This document shows, one piece after another, positions 1 to 9,229 of a stretch of DNA of 64,000 nt (position 1 is the first letter of the stretch; every line of letters starts with the position of its first letter). The notes beneath the pieces are model-generated. The model was not told the DNA's origin, searched no databases, and was given only the letters and a program-made list of their open reading frames with translations. Source of the DNA: Flavobacteriales bacterium UBA720 (GTDB lineage Bacteria; Bacteroidota; Bacteroidia; Flavobacteriales; Weeksellaceae). A program made the position numbers and the translations under genes. The stretch lies in NCBI GenBank assembly GCA_002297505.1, contig DBLQ01000110.1, positions 18,223 to 82,222 of the forward strand, written 5' to 3'.

Positions 1-911
1 CGTATCCGGCAGATTATAACGGCTACGAATATTATAACAATTCTTACGATTATCCGGACGATTATTATTACAATTATCCTACGGATTATTATCCAGACCA
101 GTACTACCAAGGTTATTACAATGATTACAGACAAGCTGTCTACGGCATTAACTGGAATCAGTTTTTCTCGCAGTACCGGCTGACACCTTGGCAGATGGAT
201 CAGATTATTGCGCTCAACAACCGCTTTGCCAGCTTTGCTGCATGGGATATGTATTACCGTTACAATCCGGATCGTTGGTATTATGACCGGTTTTTTGCCT
301 TGCAGAATATTCTTGGCCCACAGATTTTCGTGATCTATCAGAATAATTATTTCCGAGGCAGAAGTCCGATTGTTTTTTACCGAAACAGGTTTGCCAACTT
401 CTATGCGAGACGATATCCCGTGAGACCTGTTTACAGAAACGTGAACATCAACATCTACAGAGTAGACAGAAACAATTTCCGCGAAGGATTCAGAAATCAG
501 CAAAGAAATATGGGAATGATAGACACCAGAAACAACGGTATGATCAATTCTCAAAACCCGAGAAGCGGCGCCAATGGTAATAATATGGGAGCTATCCGGA
601 GTTCAGGAAACAGTGGTGTCAGAAATCAGAATGAGAATATCCGGAATAATGGTAATGTCAGGGTAGAGCCGCAGGTCAGAGAAAATTCAGGTGTCCGAAA
701 TTCGGGATTCCCAAGAGGAAATAGTGAGGTCAGAATGCAGCAAATGCCAAGCGTGCGCCAGCAAAGTCCTCAAAACAATGGCGGCTTCCGACAGAATCAG
801 AATTCAGGTAGAAGTATTGAAAATAGAAGCAGCGAGGGCTCTGGTCAAAGAAATTCGGCGCCTGCTGAGCGCGGTGGCAGAAGCTCCGGAATGCGTCTGG
901 CATCAAAATAA
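1..911 (+). CDS. Tyr-rich / Asn-Arg-rich protein, 3' part (5' end outside window)
   Basis: The frame is open from base 3 to the stop at 909-911 with no stop codon upstream, so this is the C-terminal 302 residues of a longer protein; the ATG at 195 is internal. The first 50 visible residues are dominated by Tyr, Asp and Asn (runs such as YYNNSYDYPDDYYYNY). Next comes an aromatic-rich segment of about 100 residues (NWNQFFSQYRLTPWQMDQI), and the last 130 residues are low complexity, rich in Asn, Arg, Ser, Gly and Gln and probably disordered. I do not recognise a family. Similar composition is seen in secreted Bacteroidota proteins, but the signal peptide, if any, lies outside the window. No terminator is visible before the next gene. 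Confidence 0.75.
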   Translation, partial: YPADYNGYEYYNNSYDYPDDYYYNYPTDYYPDQYYQGYYNDYRQAVYGINWNQFFSQYRLTPWQMDQIIALNNRFASFAAWDMYYRYNPDRWYYDRFFALQNILGPQIFVIYQNNYFRGRSPIVFYRNRFANFYARRYPVRPVYRNVNINIYRVDRNNFREGFRNQQRNMGMIDTRNNGMINSQNPRSGANGNNMGAIRSSGNSGVRNQNENIRNNGNVRVEPQVRENSGVRNSGFPRGNSEVRMQQMPSVRQQSPQNNGGFRQNQNSGRSIENRSSEGSGQRNSAPAERGGRSSGMRLASK

Positions 912-1011
912 TAAGACTTTAACAAAATTTTATAATTATCAGTTCTTAACCTTATAATTATTAGAATATCAAACTAACAAATAAGAAAATATTAATATTA
1001 AATTTAAAAAA

Positions 1012-1392
1012 ATGAAAAAATTATTTTTAACTGCAGCATTTCTTGGATTAGGTGTTTTTGGATTTGCACAGACTACTCAAGCTAGAAAAGCAGATTTCGA
1101 ACAGAAAAAAGCAGAACGCCTTCAGAAGATGAAACAGGAGCTTAATCTGAGTGACGCTCAGGTAGCGCAGATCAAAGCTTTACACGAGCAAAAAGCTGCA
1201 GAAAGAAAGCAGGAAATGTTGGCTAAAAAAGAGGATCGTATGAAAATGATGAAGGATAATGAAGCTGACATGCAAAAAATCCTTACTCCGGAACAATATA
1301 AAAAATTCCAGGAACTGAAAGCCAAAAAAATGGCTGAGAGAAAAGGACAATATCAGAAAAGAAAGGCAGCACAAACAGCTGTAGTGAGATAA
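1012..1392 (+). CDS. Spy/LTXXQ-like small secreted protein
   Basis: 126 residues. Residues 1-19 form a signal peptide (MKKLFLTAAFLGLGVFGFAQ) with a typical flavobacterial FAQ cleavage site. The mature protein is helical, very rich in Lys, Glu, Met and Gln, and has two helix starts of the Spy/CpxP 'LTxxQ' type: LNLSDAQVAQIKAL at about 46-59 and ILTPEQYKKFQEL at about 90-102. In that family the protein is a periplasmic ATP-independent chaperone or metal/envelope-stress protein; that role is inferred from pattern alone. The gene is monocistronic, closed by a rho-independent terminator about 40 nt downstream. An A-rich leader without Shine-Dalgarno precedes the ATG. Confidence 0.75.
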   Translation: MKKLFLTAAFLGLGVFGFAQTTQARKADFEQKKAERLQKMKQELNLSDAQVAQIKALHEQKAAERKQEMLAKKEDRMKMMKDNEADMQKILTPEQYKKFQELKAKKMAERKGQYQKRKAAQTAVVR

Positions 1393-1431
1393 GTTAGTTG
1401 TGTAAGTTATTTTTTAGTGGTTAATTTTGTG

Positions 1432-1457
1432 AAAGAGTGGATTTTTATCCGCTCTTT
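1432..1457 (+). terminator. Rho-independent terminator after the Spy-like gene
   Basis: A 9-bp stem (1432-1440 with 1449-1457, one G:U pair) with an 8-nt loop is followed by a T tract. It lies inside the longer open frame that precedes ferritin, which argues against any ferritin start upstream of 1485. Confidence 0.8.
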
Positions 1458-1460
1458 TTT

Positions 1461-1468
1461 TATATTTG
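1461..1468 (+). promoter_or_regulatory. Putative ferritin promoter (-7 box)
   Basis: TATATTTG matches the Bacteroidota -7 consensus TANNTTTG. It sits 17 nt before the ferritin ATG at 1485 and immediately after the preceding terminator. No TTG is found at the -33 position, so the call is moderate. Confidence 0.45.
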
Positions 1469-1484
1469 GGAAAATTTAACATTT

Positions 1485-1988
1485 ATGGTAAGCGAAAACA
1501 TTATAAATCTCATCAACATCCAGATTGCAAAAGAACAATACGCTGCACAGCTCTATCTGTCCATGAGTGCGTGGTTCTACACGCAGGATCTGGAAGGCAT
1601 TGCCAATTATTTCCGTGTCCAGTCTAAGGAGGAACTGATGCACGCCGATAAGATGTTCGATTATGTGCATGACATCGGAGGAACCATCATTCTGCAGGAG
1701 ATTCCGCAGCCGCCGCACGAGTTTTCCAACGCCCAGGAGATCTTCGAAAAAGCGCTGGAACACGAAAGGCTGGTGACGAAAAGTATTTTTAACATTGTGA
1801 AAGCAGCGAATGACGAAGGCGACTTTGCCACAACAAGTTTTCTGCAATGGTTTATCAACGAGCAGGTGGAGGAAGAATCCAGTGCCTCGCTGCTGGTTAC
1901 TAAAATCAAAATGGTGAAAGATAATCCGTCTGCACTTTATCTCTTCGACCAGGAACTGGCGCAGCGCGTTTTTACGCCTACACCTTAA
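1485..1988 (+). CDS. ftnA: Ferritin (iron storage, FtnA type)
   Basis: 167 residues, the usual length of bacterial non-haem ferritin. It oxidises Fe2+ and stores ferric iron in a 24-mer shell in the cytoplasm. Ferroxidase ligands are at the same residue numbers as in E. coli FtnA: E17, E50, H53, E94, Q127 and E130 are all present (motifs KEQYAAQLYLSM, SKEELMHADKM, ALEHERLV, NEQVEEE). The frame can be extended to an ATG at 1437, but that would translate the preceding terminator, and MVSENIINLINIQ at 1485 is the normal ferritin N-terminus. The next gene starts 12 nt after the stop with no terminator between, so read-through into the DUF3857 pair is possible. Confidence 0.95.
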   Translation: MVSENIINLINIQIAKEQYAAQLYLSMSAWFYTQDLEGIANYFRVQSKEELMHADKMFDYVHDIGGTIILQEIPQPPHEFSNAQEIFEKALEHERLVTKSIFNIVKAANDEGDFATTSFLQWFINEQVEEESSASLLVTKIKMVKDNPSALYLFDQELAQRVFTPTP

Positions 1989-2000
1989 TCTTTAAAATCA

Positions 2001-3884
2001 ATGAAAAAACTAATACCAATAATGGTGCTGATGTCCGGCAATATACTGGCACAGACCTACGCCATCTCAGATATTCCTGATGAACTCAAAAAAGATGCGA
2101 ACGCTGTTATCCGGAATTACAGCTCGGAACATCTGATCAAAGCACCGGACAATATGGAAGTGAAAAATACAAAAGTCATTTCCATACTGAACAAGGCCGC
2201 GGCAGATTATTCCTATGTGTACATTCCTTATGATAAAAACACTAAGATTTCCGATGTCAAAATCAGAATTCTGGATGAGTCCGGAAAACCGATAAAGACC
2301 TATTCCAAAAGTGACCTGAATGACATCAGCCAGTCCAATGATTCTTATCTTTATGTAGAAGACCGGGCGCTGGCTACACGGATCATACAGCCGGTCTATC
2401 CCTATACCATAGAGACCACTTATACGGAGAAAAGTTCGGACACCGCATTCCTGCCGGTGCTCCAGCCATTCCGCTCTGCCAATATTTCGGTCCAATACTG
2501 GGGCGAGGAGTTCCGAAACGAATCTGGCATTAAGCTTAGGAAGAAAGTTACAGATGCAGCATTCGGAAAAACGGAAATTGAGGAAGACGGTACTGTGCTA
2601 AAGGCCTCGTACAAAAATATTCCTGCCATCAAAGCGGAGAAATATGCACCCAATCCGGAAACAGTGTATTCCAAAGTGGAATTTGCGCTGGACAAGGCTT
2701 GCCTCAAAGGGAAATGCGGCGACTTCTCCACATGGAAAGATTTTGCCAACTGGTATAATGGTCTTTTGAATGAAGTTTCCATTGTTACACCGGAAATTCA
2801 AAAAGAGGTTGATGCGCTTAATCTCACCGGTAGCACGAACGATAAGGTGAAAAAAATCTACCAGTACATGCAGAGCAAGACGCGCTACGTCTTCGTAGGA
2901 ATTGGTATTGGCGGCTGGCAGCCGATGGTGGCGGAAGATGTTCGGAAGAAAGCTTACGGGGACTGCAAGGCCTTGACCAATTATATGCGGGTACTTCTGA
3001 AGGCCGCTGGCATTCCGTCTTACTATTCGGTGATTTACAGCAACTCTACGCCACGTCTGTTTGATGAAAAATTCCCGAGAATGGACGGAAATCATGTGAT
3101 ACTCTATGTTCCGACAGAAGATGGCGGTATCTGGCTGGAGAACACAAGCCAGAACATTGCGTTCAATCATCTGAGCTATTCCACCCGAAACCGCAATGTG
3201 GTGATGGTGAGTGAGGATGATGCCAAACTGGTCAACACCCCGGTTTATAAGCCCGAAGACAGCAAAGAAGAACTTCACCTAAAGGCGCAGATCGGCGAAG
3301 ATAATACACTGAAAGGCAGTTCTCAACTGCTTTATACCGGCGGAATTTATGATTTTAACCTCAGCAAGGTAACCATGAGTCAGCAGGAATTCAAGGATTC
3401 GGTGAAGGATGATTTTTCCGGTCTCAATCTCTCAAAAATAGATTACAGCAATCTGAAAAACGACCGTGATGCTGGACAGCTCACGTATGACTTCAGTTTT
3501 GAGGCACCTAATTTTTCGAAAACACTAGGAAACGACATCTATTTCCGGGCATTGCCGGTTTCCGATCTGGGCTTTTATCTGGATAGTCTGGATGAGCGCA
3601 AGCTGCCGCTGGAAGTCTATTTCGGCTATAATAACGAATACGATATCGAATATACCATTCCGAAAAATTACAGATTCACGGAACTGCCTGCTGGTAAAAC
3701 TATTGAATCTCCTTACGGAAGTTATGCTATTTCTTTTTCTCAGAAAGACGATAAAATTACCATCAGAAGAACATTCAAGATCAACAAAGGCATCATCCCG
3801 GTAGAGAAAATTCCGGAGTATATGAACTTCCGAAAACAGATCAATAAAATCGACGCGACTAAAATTCTAATAACCAAGCTATGA
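2001..3884 (+). CDS. DUF3857 / transglutaminase-like secreted protein (triad mostly intact)
   Basis: 627 residues with a signal peptide (MKKLIPIMVLMSGNILAQ). The N-terminal third resembles DUF3857, followed by a transglutaminase-like core and a C-terminal beta-rich DUF2569/3858-type region. In the core, the Cys lies in YGDCKAL (C322) and the His in DGNHVILYV (H365). The third position, usually Asp in 'WLDxTS', is Glu here (WLENTSQ). Such proteins in Bacteroidota are periplasmic or outer-membrane-associated and of unknown substrate; peptidase or amide-exchange activity is only inferred from the fold. It overlaps the next gene by 4 nt (ATGA), so the two are translationally coupled and probably act together. 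Confidence 0.85.
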   Translation: MKKLIPIMVLMSGNILAQTYAISDIPDELKKDANAVIRNYSSEHLIKAPDNMEVKNTKVISILNKAAADYSYVYIPYDKNTKISDVKIRILDESGKPIKTYSKSDLNDISQSNDSYLYVEDRALATRIIQPVYPYTIETTYTEKSSDTAFLPVLQPFRSANISVQYWGEEFRNESGIKLRKKVTDAAFGKTEIEEDGTVLKASYKNIPAIKAEKYAPNPETVYSKVEFALDKACLKGKCGDFSTWKDFANWYNGLLNEVSIVTPEIQKEVDALNLTGSTNDKVKKIYQYMQSKTRYVFVGIGIGGWQPMVAEDVRKKAYGDCKALTNYMRVLLKAAGIPSYYSVIYSNSTPRLFDEKFPRMDGNHVILYVPTEDGGIWLENTSQNIAFNHLSYSTRNRNVVMVSEDDAKLVNTPVYKPEDSKEELHLKAQIGEDNTLKGSSQLLYTGGIYDFNLSKVTMSQQEFKDSVKDDFSGLNLSKIDYSNLKNDRDAGQLTYDFSFEAPNFSKTLGNDIYFRALPVSDLGFYLDSLDERKLPLEVYFGYNNEYDIEYTIPKNYRFTELPAGKTIESPYGSYAISFSQKDDKITIRRTFKINKGIIPVEKIPEYMNFRKQINKIDATKILITKL

Positions 3885-5857
3885 AATTCAAATTAATTAT
3901 GATTAGTGCATTGATTTGCTCTGCATCGGTCTTCGGCCAGTACAAATTTCTGGACATCCCGAAACTTGATATCAAAGATATGAGTGCGACTCAATATCAG
4001 AAAAATCCGGATGAAGCGGCCGAAGTGCTTTATCGTTCCTACCACTACTGGATCGAAACCAGCGGACAAATGAATCTGGAGGTGGTGAGCCGTGTGAAAA
4101 TCTATAAAAAAGACAAAGCTGAAAAATTCCTGAACCAGGAAATCTATACCTACAACGGCAAGAACAACAATTCCGAAAGAGTGAACGCCCTGAAGGTTAC
4201 CACTTTCAATCTGGAGAATGATAAAATAGTTCCTACCTTGGTAGATAAAAGTTCCAAGTACAAATCCAAGGAATCCAAAAATTATACGGTGACGAAGTTT
4301 GCCTTCGAAAATGTGAAGGATGGCTCTGTGGTGGAGTATCGGTACAATGTGATCTCACCTTTCTATTGGCTGGTGGACCGCGTGGCAGTGGAAGACATTG
4401 TGCCTGTAAGAAAGTTTGAGTACGTTTTTGATTTTCCGAAGTTCCTCGGCTTCAACATGGATTACAAAGGCTCATTGACACCCAATAACCGAGACGTCTC
4501 CGAGAAAACCCTCTATGGAAGCGATTACTACACCTACCGTTTTGCCTATGACAATATTCCGCCGTACAGAAACGAAAAGTATGTGAATAACATTAACAAT
4601 TACAAGACCTCCATCCGCGCTGAACTCAATTCTACCAATGTTACCAAATCGCCACAGGCCTACGGCAACTCGGATCTTGGCGGCTTCAAATCCTACGCGG
4701 TGAATTGGTCAGACATCCGCAAGCAGCTCTACGACTCTGAATATTTCGGGGAAGAATTGAAACGCAAATCCCTCGTGAAAGATGTTTTGCCGGCTGACAT
4801 CAAGGCCATTGAATCGGACGAAGAGAAGGCTGCGGCCATTCTGACATTCGTCCAAAAGAATTACACCTGGAACAAAAACTATGGCGATGGAATAGAGGAG
4901 GGCAACGGCATCAAAAACCTGCTGAATACCAAAGTCGGGAACTCTGGCGAGATCAATCTACTCCTGGTGATGCTAATGCGGAGCGCCGGGCTGCAGGCAG
5001 AGCCGGTGGTGATGTCCACCATTGCCAATGGCCTTCTGGTAGATCATTCGCCGTCCCTTAACCAGCTGAATTATACCATTGCCTATCTGGATGTTAAAGG
5101 TAAGCCATTCCTGTATGATGCCACGTCCAAAATGACTGTGCCGAATCTTATCCGTCCTAATGCCTACAATTACAGCGGATTTATCATGACCGATAAAGAG
5201 GCTAAGAAAATGAACATCTTTCCTCCGGGCAAGAGTACCACATACCTCACCATAGATGCCACACTGGAAGCAGACGGTACAGTTTCCGGGAAATTCTCGG
5301 ACCGCGATACGCAGCTCTACGCCCTGATGAACAGCGAACTTTATGACGAAGACAAGGATGCCTACCAGAAAGAATCCTATAGAGACCGGTACACGTTTCC
5401 ATTTACCAACATCAAATCCGAAGCGCTGGATCATCATGAATTCCAGACCAGTTTCGATTTCAATGCAGATACTTTTGTAGATGGCATCGGCGGCAAGTTG
5501 ATTTTCAATCCGCTGCTGTTCCTTTACAACAAGTCCCATGAGTTCGACCAGACCGAGGAAAGACGTTCCCCGATAGAACTCTACACAGGATACGATAAGA
5601 TCAAAAAAGTAACGATTAAACTGCCGGACGGCTATGTTTTCGAGAATGTGCCGAAGTCCAAAAAGTTCCGAACGGAGGACAATGCCATCCAGTATGTTTA
5701 TAAAGTAACGCAGGAAGGCGATCAATTAACGCTGGAAACCACCACCACGGTAGAAGATCCGGTTTATCCCAAGGAATATTATCCTGCTTTCAAACAGATT
5801 TTTGACAACATTACCAAGCTGGAAGGTCAGCTGGTGACTGCGGTTAAGAAGCCATAA
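3881..5857 (+). CDS. DUF3857 / transglutaminase-like protein with degenerate catalytic triad
   Basis: 658 residues, signal peptide MKFKLIMISALICSASVFGQ, paralogous to the gene just upstream and coupled to it through an ATGA overlap. DUF3857 covers roughly residues 60-220 and the transglutaminase-like core about 300-430. The expected active-site Cys is Ser (VGNSGEINLLL, S355) and the expected His is Tyr (LNYTIAYL, Y398). Only the Asp is kept (FLYDATSK, D413). The protein is therefore probably not a Cys-His-Asp enzyme and may bind the same ligand as its partner. Many flavobacterial members carry a similar 'GNSxEINLLL' motif from memory, so this is probably a conserved subfamily and not a recent mutation. 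Confidence 0.85.
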   Translation: MKFKLIMISALICSASVFGQYKFLDIPKLDIKDMSATQYQKNPDEAAEVLYRSYHYWIETSGQMNLEVVSRVKIYKKDKAEKFLNQEIYTYNGKNNNSERVNALKVTTFNLENDKIVPTLVDKSSKYKSKESKNYTVTKFAFENVKDGSVVEYRYNVISPFYWLVDRVAVEDIVPVRKFEYVFDFPKFLGFNMDYKGSLTPNNRDVSEKTLYGSDYYTYRFAYDNIPPYRNEKYVNNINNYKTSIRAELNSTNVTKSPQAYGNSDLGGFKSYAVNWSDIRKQLYDSEYFGEELKRKSLVKDVLPADIKAIESDEEKAAAILTFVQKNYTWNKNYGDGIEEGNGIKNLLNTKVGNSGEINLLLVMLMRSAGLQAEPVVMSTIANGLLVDHSPSLNQLNYTIAYLDVKGKPFLYDATSKMTVPNLIRPNAYNYSGFIMTDKEAKKMNIFPPGKSTTYLTIDATLEADGTVSGKFSDRDTQLYALMNSELYDEDKDAYQKESYRDRYTFPFTNIKSEALDHHEFQTSFDFNADTFVDGIGGKLIFNPLLFLYNKSHEFDQTEERRSPIELYTGYDKIKKVTIKLPDGYVFENVPKSKKFRTEDNAIQYVYKVTQEGDQLTLETTTTVEDPVYPKEYYPAFKQIFDNITKLEGQLVTAVKKP

Positions 5858-5862
5858 TTATG

Positions 5863-5893
5863 ATCCCGGAAGCTCAACTTCCGGGATTTTTTA
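5863..5893 (+). terminator. Strong rho-independent terminator
   Basis: A perfect 10-bp GC-rich stem (5863-5872 with 5878-5887), 5-nt loop and T6 tract directly after the second DUF3857 gene. Confidence 0.9.
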
Positions 5894-5910
5894 TATCGGT
5901 TTCACGAAAC

Positions 5911-6012
5911 TTTCCTGCACCCCTGCAACAGGGTATCAACCTTATGTAGAAATCTTCCTGCACCCCTGCGACAAGCTTTCACATTAACCTGAAAGCTTGT
6001 TGCACCCCTGCA
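5911..6012. repeat. Short spaced repeat TGCACCCCTGC with an embedded perfect palindrome
   Basis: The 11-mer TGCACCCCTGC occurs three times, starting at 5916, 5959 and 6001, so the spacing is 43 and 42 nt. The first two copies share a longer core (TTCCTGCACCCCTGC). Between copies two and three, 5971-5980 (ACAAGCTTTC) and 5991-6000 (GAAAGCTTGT) form a perfect 10-bp inverted repeat with a 10-nt loop. There is no T tract in either direction. It lies between convergent genes; function unknown. Confidence 0.6.
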
Positions 6013-6073
6013 GCACGCCCTCCGGAAGCCTGTTTTGCCATTTTCAGCCCTGCAATGGATTTTCCCCCGGGAT

Positions 6074-9000
6074 TTAGATATAAATCACGTCTGTTTTAAT
6101 GACTTTTTTACCAAATTGTTCCAGCCTGGCTTTGTAAGTCCCGACCTGTTTCTGGTCTTTATCACTTTCTTCTCCGGTTTTGAAATCGACGATGATCAAT
6201 CCTTCAGCCGTCTCCACCATCCGGTCCGGACGATAGGTTCTGATGGCGTCGTTTTCAGTGGCAAACATTTCTCTTTCATTAATAGTTTTAAGTCCTTCCT
6301 TAAAATAATCCGCGTAGCGCACATCATTCAGCACGGCGTCAATCCTTGCCAGGATACTGGTTTTTTCCTCCGCGGTAATCACGCCTTCCAGAAGATAGGC
6401 GTTCAGAACTTTAGCCACGTCTTTTCCTGTTTTGATCTTAGCCAAAATCTCGTGGGTAAAAATTCCCATGCGCACATGCTCCACCCGGTTCTGGTAATTC
6501 TTGGAGGTCGTCGCAATTTCGATATTCGAGGCTTTTTCCGGAGAGGCGCCCAGGGAACTGATGTTTTCCGAACGATAGTCGGTTTTTGGTTTTAATTTTT
6601 GTTTAGAAGGGTTGCCGACAGGAAATAGATCAAACGAGTCTGCTTTTTCCCCATTCTCGATAGGTTGAAATTCGGTCACGAAATCGTAAAGTTCCAGATG
6701 ATTGGCAGACTTGCTGGGTTTTTCCAGATACAGATAGAGCTGTTCCACAGGCCGTGTGGTGGCCACGTACTGGATGCAGTAGCGGTCAATTTTGTTGCGG
6801 TAGGCATTTTCAAAATTAAATTGTGCCAGACCTTCGTCATAGGTTTCCAGTTCTGAGGAGAACTGGGTAAGGATGACTGTCTTCAGCGCATCCTCGCTGT
6901 CCAGATTGTACCATTCCGAGAATTTCTTGTCATTATTCTTGTTTTCCATGGGAATCATCACCACAGGAAATTCCAGGCCTTTCGCCTTGTGGATGGTCAT
7001 GATCTGGACGGCATCAATATTTTCACTGGCCTGGATACTGATCTTCGAGGCCTCATCGTCCCAGAATTTCAGAAATTCCTTCAGGGTAGCTCCGGCGTTC
7101 TGTGTATAATTGAAAAGCATCTCCAGGAAGTTCAGCAGGAAATCCGTTTCCTTATTTGCTACGGCAAATTCCTGAACGTAATATTCGATATAATTGTAAA
7201 GGTTCAGCTGAGGCACATCATTTTGAATCAGTTGGAGACCATATTTTCCATGGATATAACTCTCAATTTCCGATTTCTGTTGCAGGCTGAGAATGGCCTT
7301 CATCTCCGCGGTGAAATCCGGCATGCTGATGCGGCCGGAGATTTTGAGGAAGTACATCATTTTCACCAGAAACTGGCGGTTTTTCGGATTGATTTCCCAC
7401 TTTAGGAATTCGATCAGTGCTTTCAGTGTAAAGGACAATTCCAGGGTCAGACCTTTTTCCGAGATGGTTTTGATATGTGTCTCCTCAGCCTTGTATCTCA
7501 CCTTCAGATTACCGAGTAACTGGGAATAGTTGAAGATGTCATTATTGCCGCGGCAGAGGATGGTGATATCGGAAAAAGTAAAACCGTTATCCAGGCATTC
7601 CTGAATATCGCTGCGCATTTTCTCCGCCGATTCCTCGTAAAACATGGCCTTCACGGAGTTTTCCAGCAGATGCACCTTTACACGGCCTTCCAGCTCAGAT
7701 TGTGCCAGCTGCAGGGCGTTCTCGCCAAAGATTTTCTGATGCTCCTCGCTGAGACTGCCGGACATGAAATCGTAGAGCCGGTTATTAAAGTCGACGATAT
7801 TTTTGGCACTTCGCCAGTTGTATTTCAGGTGTTCTGCCGTGGCATATTTGGGTGTGATTTCTTTCTGGTTGATGATATTCAGCATCAGTTCACTTTCGCC
7901 ACCACGGAATCTGTAGATGCTTTGCTTTGGGTCGCCAACAATTGTGAAGCTTGTATTGTCCGAAGTGATGCTGTTGTCCCGAAGCGGCAGAAAATTCTGC
8001 CACTGCATGGCGGAAGTATCCTGAAACTCATCAAAAAAATAGTGCTGAAACTGGGTGCCGACTTTCTCGTAGATGAAGGACGACGGCTCGTTGCGCAGAT
8101 TTTCATTGATGATGATGTTAAACTTGGAGAGCAATACCAGGTCATTTTCTTCCTCTATCTCCAGCAATTTTTTCTGAATATCAGCATTGACTTTCAGCGG
8201 CAGAATGGCTTCCAGGATTTTTTCCTTTTTCTGAGAGTCGATGTAGAGCTCTATCAGCTGCTGGCGCCAGGACATGAGCTGAGGGAGGATCTCCTCAATG
8301 TCGCCCTGTTTATGTTTGGCTTTTGCGGCAGCCCCTTTCAGATAATTGGTGAGTGCAGAATCTTCATTGGAAGGAAAAGGGAAGCTGTCTCTTTTTTTCT
8401 GGTAAAAATCCTGAACCTTCTGGAAAAATCCACCAAGTCCGTTTTTGCCCTGCGCAAAATCCTCAATGTCGATTCCACGGTTTCTGATGAGTTCCAAAGC
8501 CTCTGTTGCAAGACGAGAAGACTGGCTTCTGTTATCGCTGATGGCCTTGCGCAGTTCATTTTTCTTTTGTTCATAGGCTTCCCATTCAAAATCCTTGTTG
8601 GCCTGCAACGGATGGTAGTGGATATCGTTCACAAACTTCTTCGCCGAGTTGTAAAGCGTCTGATTCAGGTTGACACGCTCGTTATTGTCCAGATTATAGT
8701 TTACAAAATCCATAAACGCTTCGGAAACCGTCTGTTCTTCACCGATTTCATCCAGCATTTTATCCACCGCTTCTATCAGGTACGGCTCCGGCTGAATCTC
8801 CAGATTGAAGTTCTGCGCCAGCCCCAGTTCGTATGCAAAACTCTTGACCAGGCGGGAATTGAACTTATCAATAGTCCCGATATTAAGCGTAGAATAGTGG
8901 TGAAGAATATAGTCCAGAACTTTCTGTGAGCGCACGCTGAGATCTTCCAGCGTCACGCGGTAGCCTTGCACAGAGAGCGCATCCTGGATGTTTTTAAGAT

Positions 9001-9223
9001 CACGGTTTTCGGCGTAATTGTATTTAACAAATTCGCCAAGATAGAAGAGTATTCTCTCCTTCATCTCGTTGGCAGCCTTGTTGGTAAAAGTGAGGGCAAT
9101 AACCGTTCTGATGGCATCCGGCTGATTGGGAAACCGCAGGCAGATCATCAGCAAACGCTGTACGAGTGTATAGGTTTTTCCGGAGCCGGCCGAAGCGTTG
9201 ATAACAGAATAAGTGTTTTGCAT
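6074..9223 (-). CDS. UvrD/RecB-family helicase-nuclease (AddA-like exonuclease V subunit)
   Basis: 1049 residues from the ATG at 9223. Superfamily 1A helicase: Walker A ASAGSGKT (residues 10-17), Walker B/motif II FDEFQDTS (about 395-402), motif III/IV GDPKQSIYRFRGGE (about 430), motif V/VI HKAKGLEFPVV. The C-terminus carries a PD-(D/E)xK nuclease signature (GLIIVDFKTGEE, about residue 1010). This is the architecture of RecB/AddA, the motor-nuclease that resects double-strand breaks for recombination. An AddB-type partner is not next to it. A start three codons upstream (9232) overlaps a good -7 box and is rejected. The predicted transcription start falls within a few bases of the ATG at 9223, so the mRNA is nearly leaderless. 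Confidence 0.9.
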   Translation of the reverse strand: MQNTYSVINASAGSGKTYTLVQRLLMICLRFPNQPDAIRTVIALTFTNKAANEMKERILFYLGEFVKYNYAENRDLKNIQDALSVQGYRVTLEDLSVRSQKVLDYILHHYSTLNIGTIDKFNSRLVKSFAYELGLAQNFNLEIQPEPYLIEAVDKMLDEIGEEQTVSEAFMDFVNYNLDNNERVNLNQTLYNSAKKFVNDIHYHPLQANKDFEWEAYEQKKNELRKAISDNRSQSSRLATEALELIRNRGIDIEDFAQGKNGLGGFFQKVQDFYQKKRDSFPFPSNEDSALTNYLKGAAAKAKHKQGDIEEILPQLMSWRQQLIELYIDSQKKEKILEAILPLKVNADIQKKLLEIEEENDLVLLSKFNIIINENLRNEPSSFIYEKVGTQFQHYFFDEFQDTSAMQWQNFLPLRDNSITSDNTSFTIVGDPKQSIYRFRGGESELMLNIINQKEITPKYATAEHLKYNWRSAKNIVDFNNRLYDFMSGSLSEEHQKIFGENALQLAQSELEGRVKVHLLENSVKAMFYEESAEKMRSDIQECLDNGFTFSDITILCRGNNDIFNYSQLLGNLKVRYKAEETHIKTISEKGLTLELSFTLKALIEFLKWEINPKNRQFLVKMMYFLKISGRISMPDFTAEMKAILSLQQKSEIESYIHGKYGLQLIQNDVPQLNLYNYIEYYVQEFAVANKETDFLLNFLEMLFNYTQNAGATLKEFLKFWDDEASKISIQASENIDAVQIMTIHKAKGLEFPVVMIPMENKNNDKKFSEWYNLDSEDALKTVILTQFSSELETYDEGLAQFNFENAYRNKIDRYCIQYVATTRPVEQLYLYLEKPSKSANHLELYDFVTEFQPIENGEKADSFDLFPVGNPSKQKLKPKTDYRSENISSLGASPEKASNIEIATTSKNYQNRVEHVRMGIFTHEILAKIKTGKDVAKVLNAYLLEGVITAEEKTSILARIDAVLNDVRYADYFKEGLKTINEREMFATENDAIRTYRPDRMVETAEGLIIVDFKTGEESDKDQKQVGTYKARLEQFGKKVIKTDVIYI

Positions 9224-9229
9224 AGTAAA

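Noticed and set aside
1437..1484. Longer N-terminus for ferritin starting at 1437
   Set aside because: It would translate the terminator of the preceding gene and add residues not found in ferritins; the ATG at 1485 gives family-standard residue numbering.
3881..5857. Inactive transglutaminase as a recent pseudogene
   Set aside because: The frame is intact over 658 residues with conserved architecture; the Ser/Tyr replacement looks like a subfamily trait and not decay.
7670..8929. 419-codon open frame on the plus strand
   Set aside because: Antisense shadow of the helicase-nuclease gene; no start context, and the minus-strand protein has clear helicase motifs throughout.
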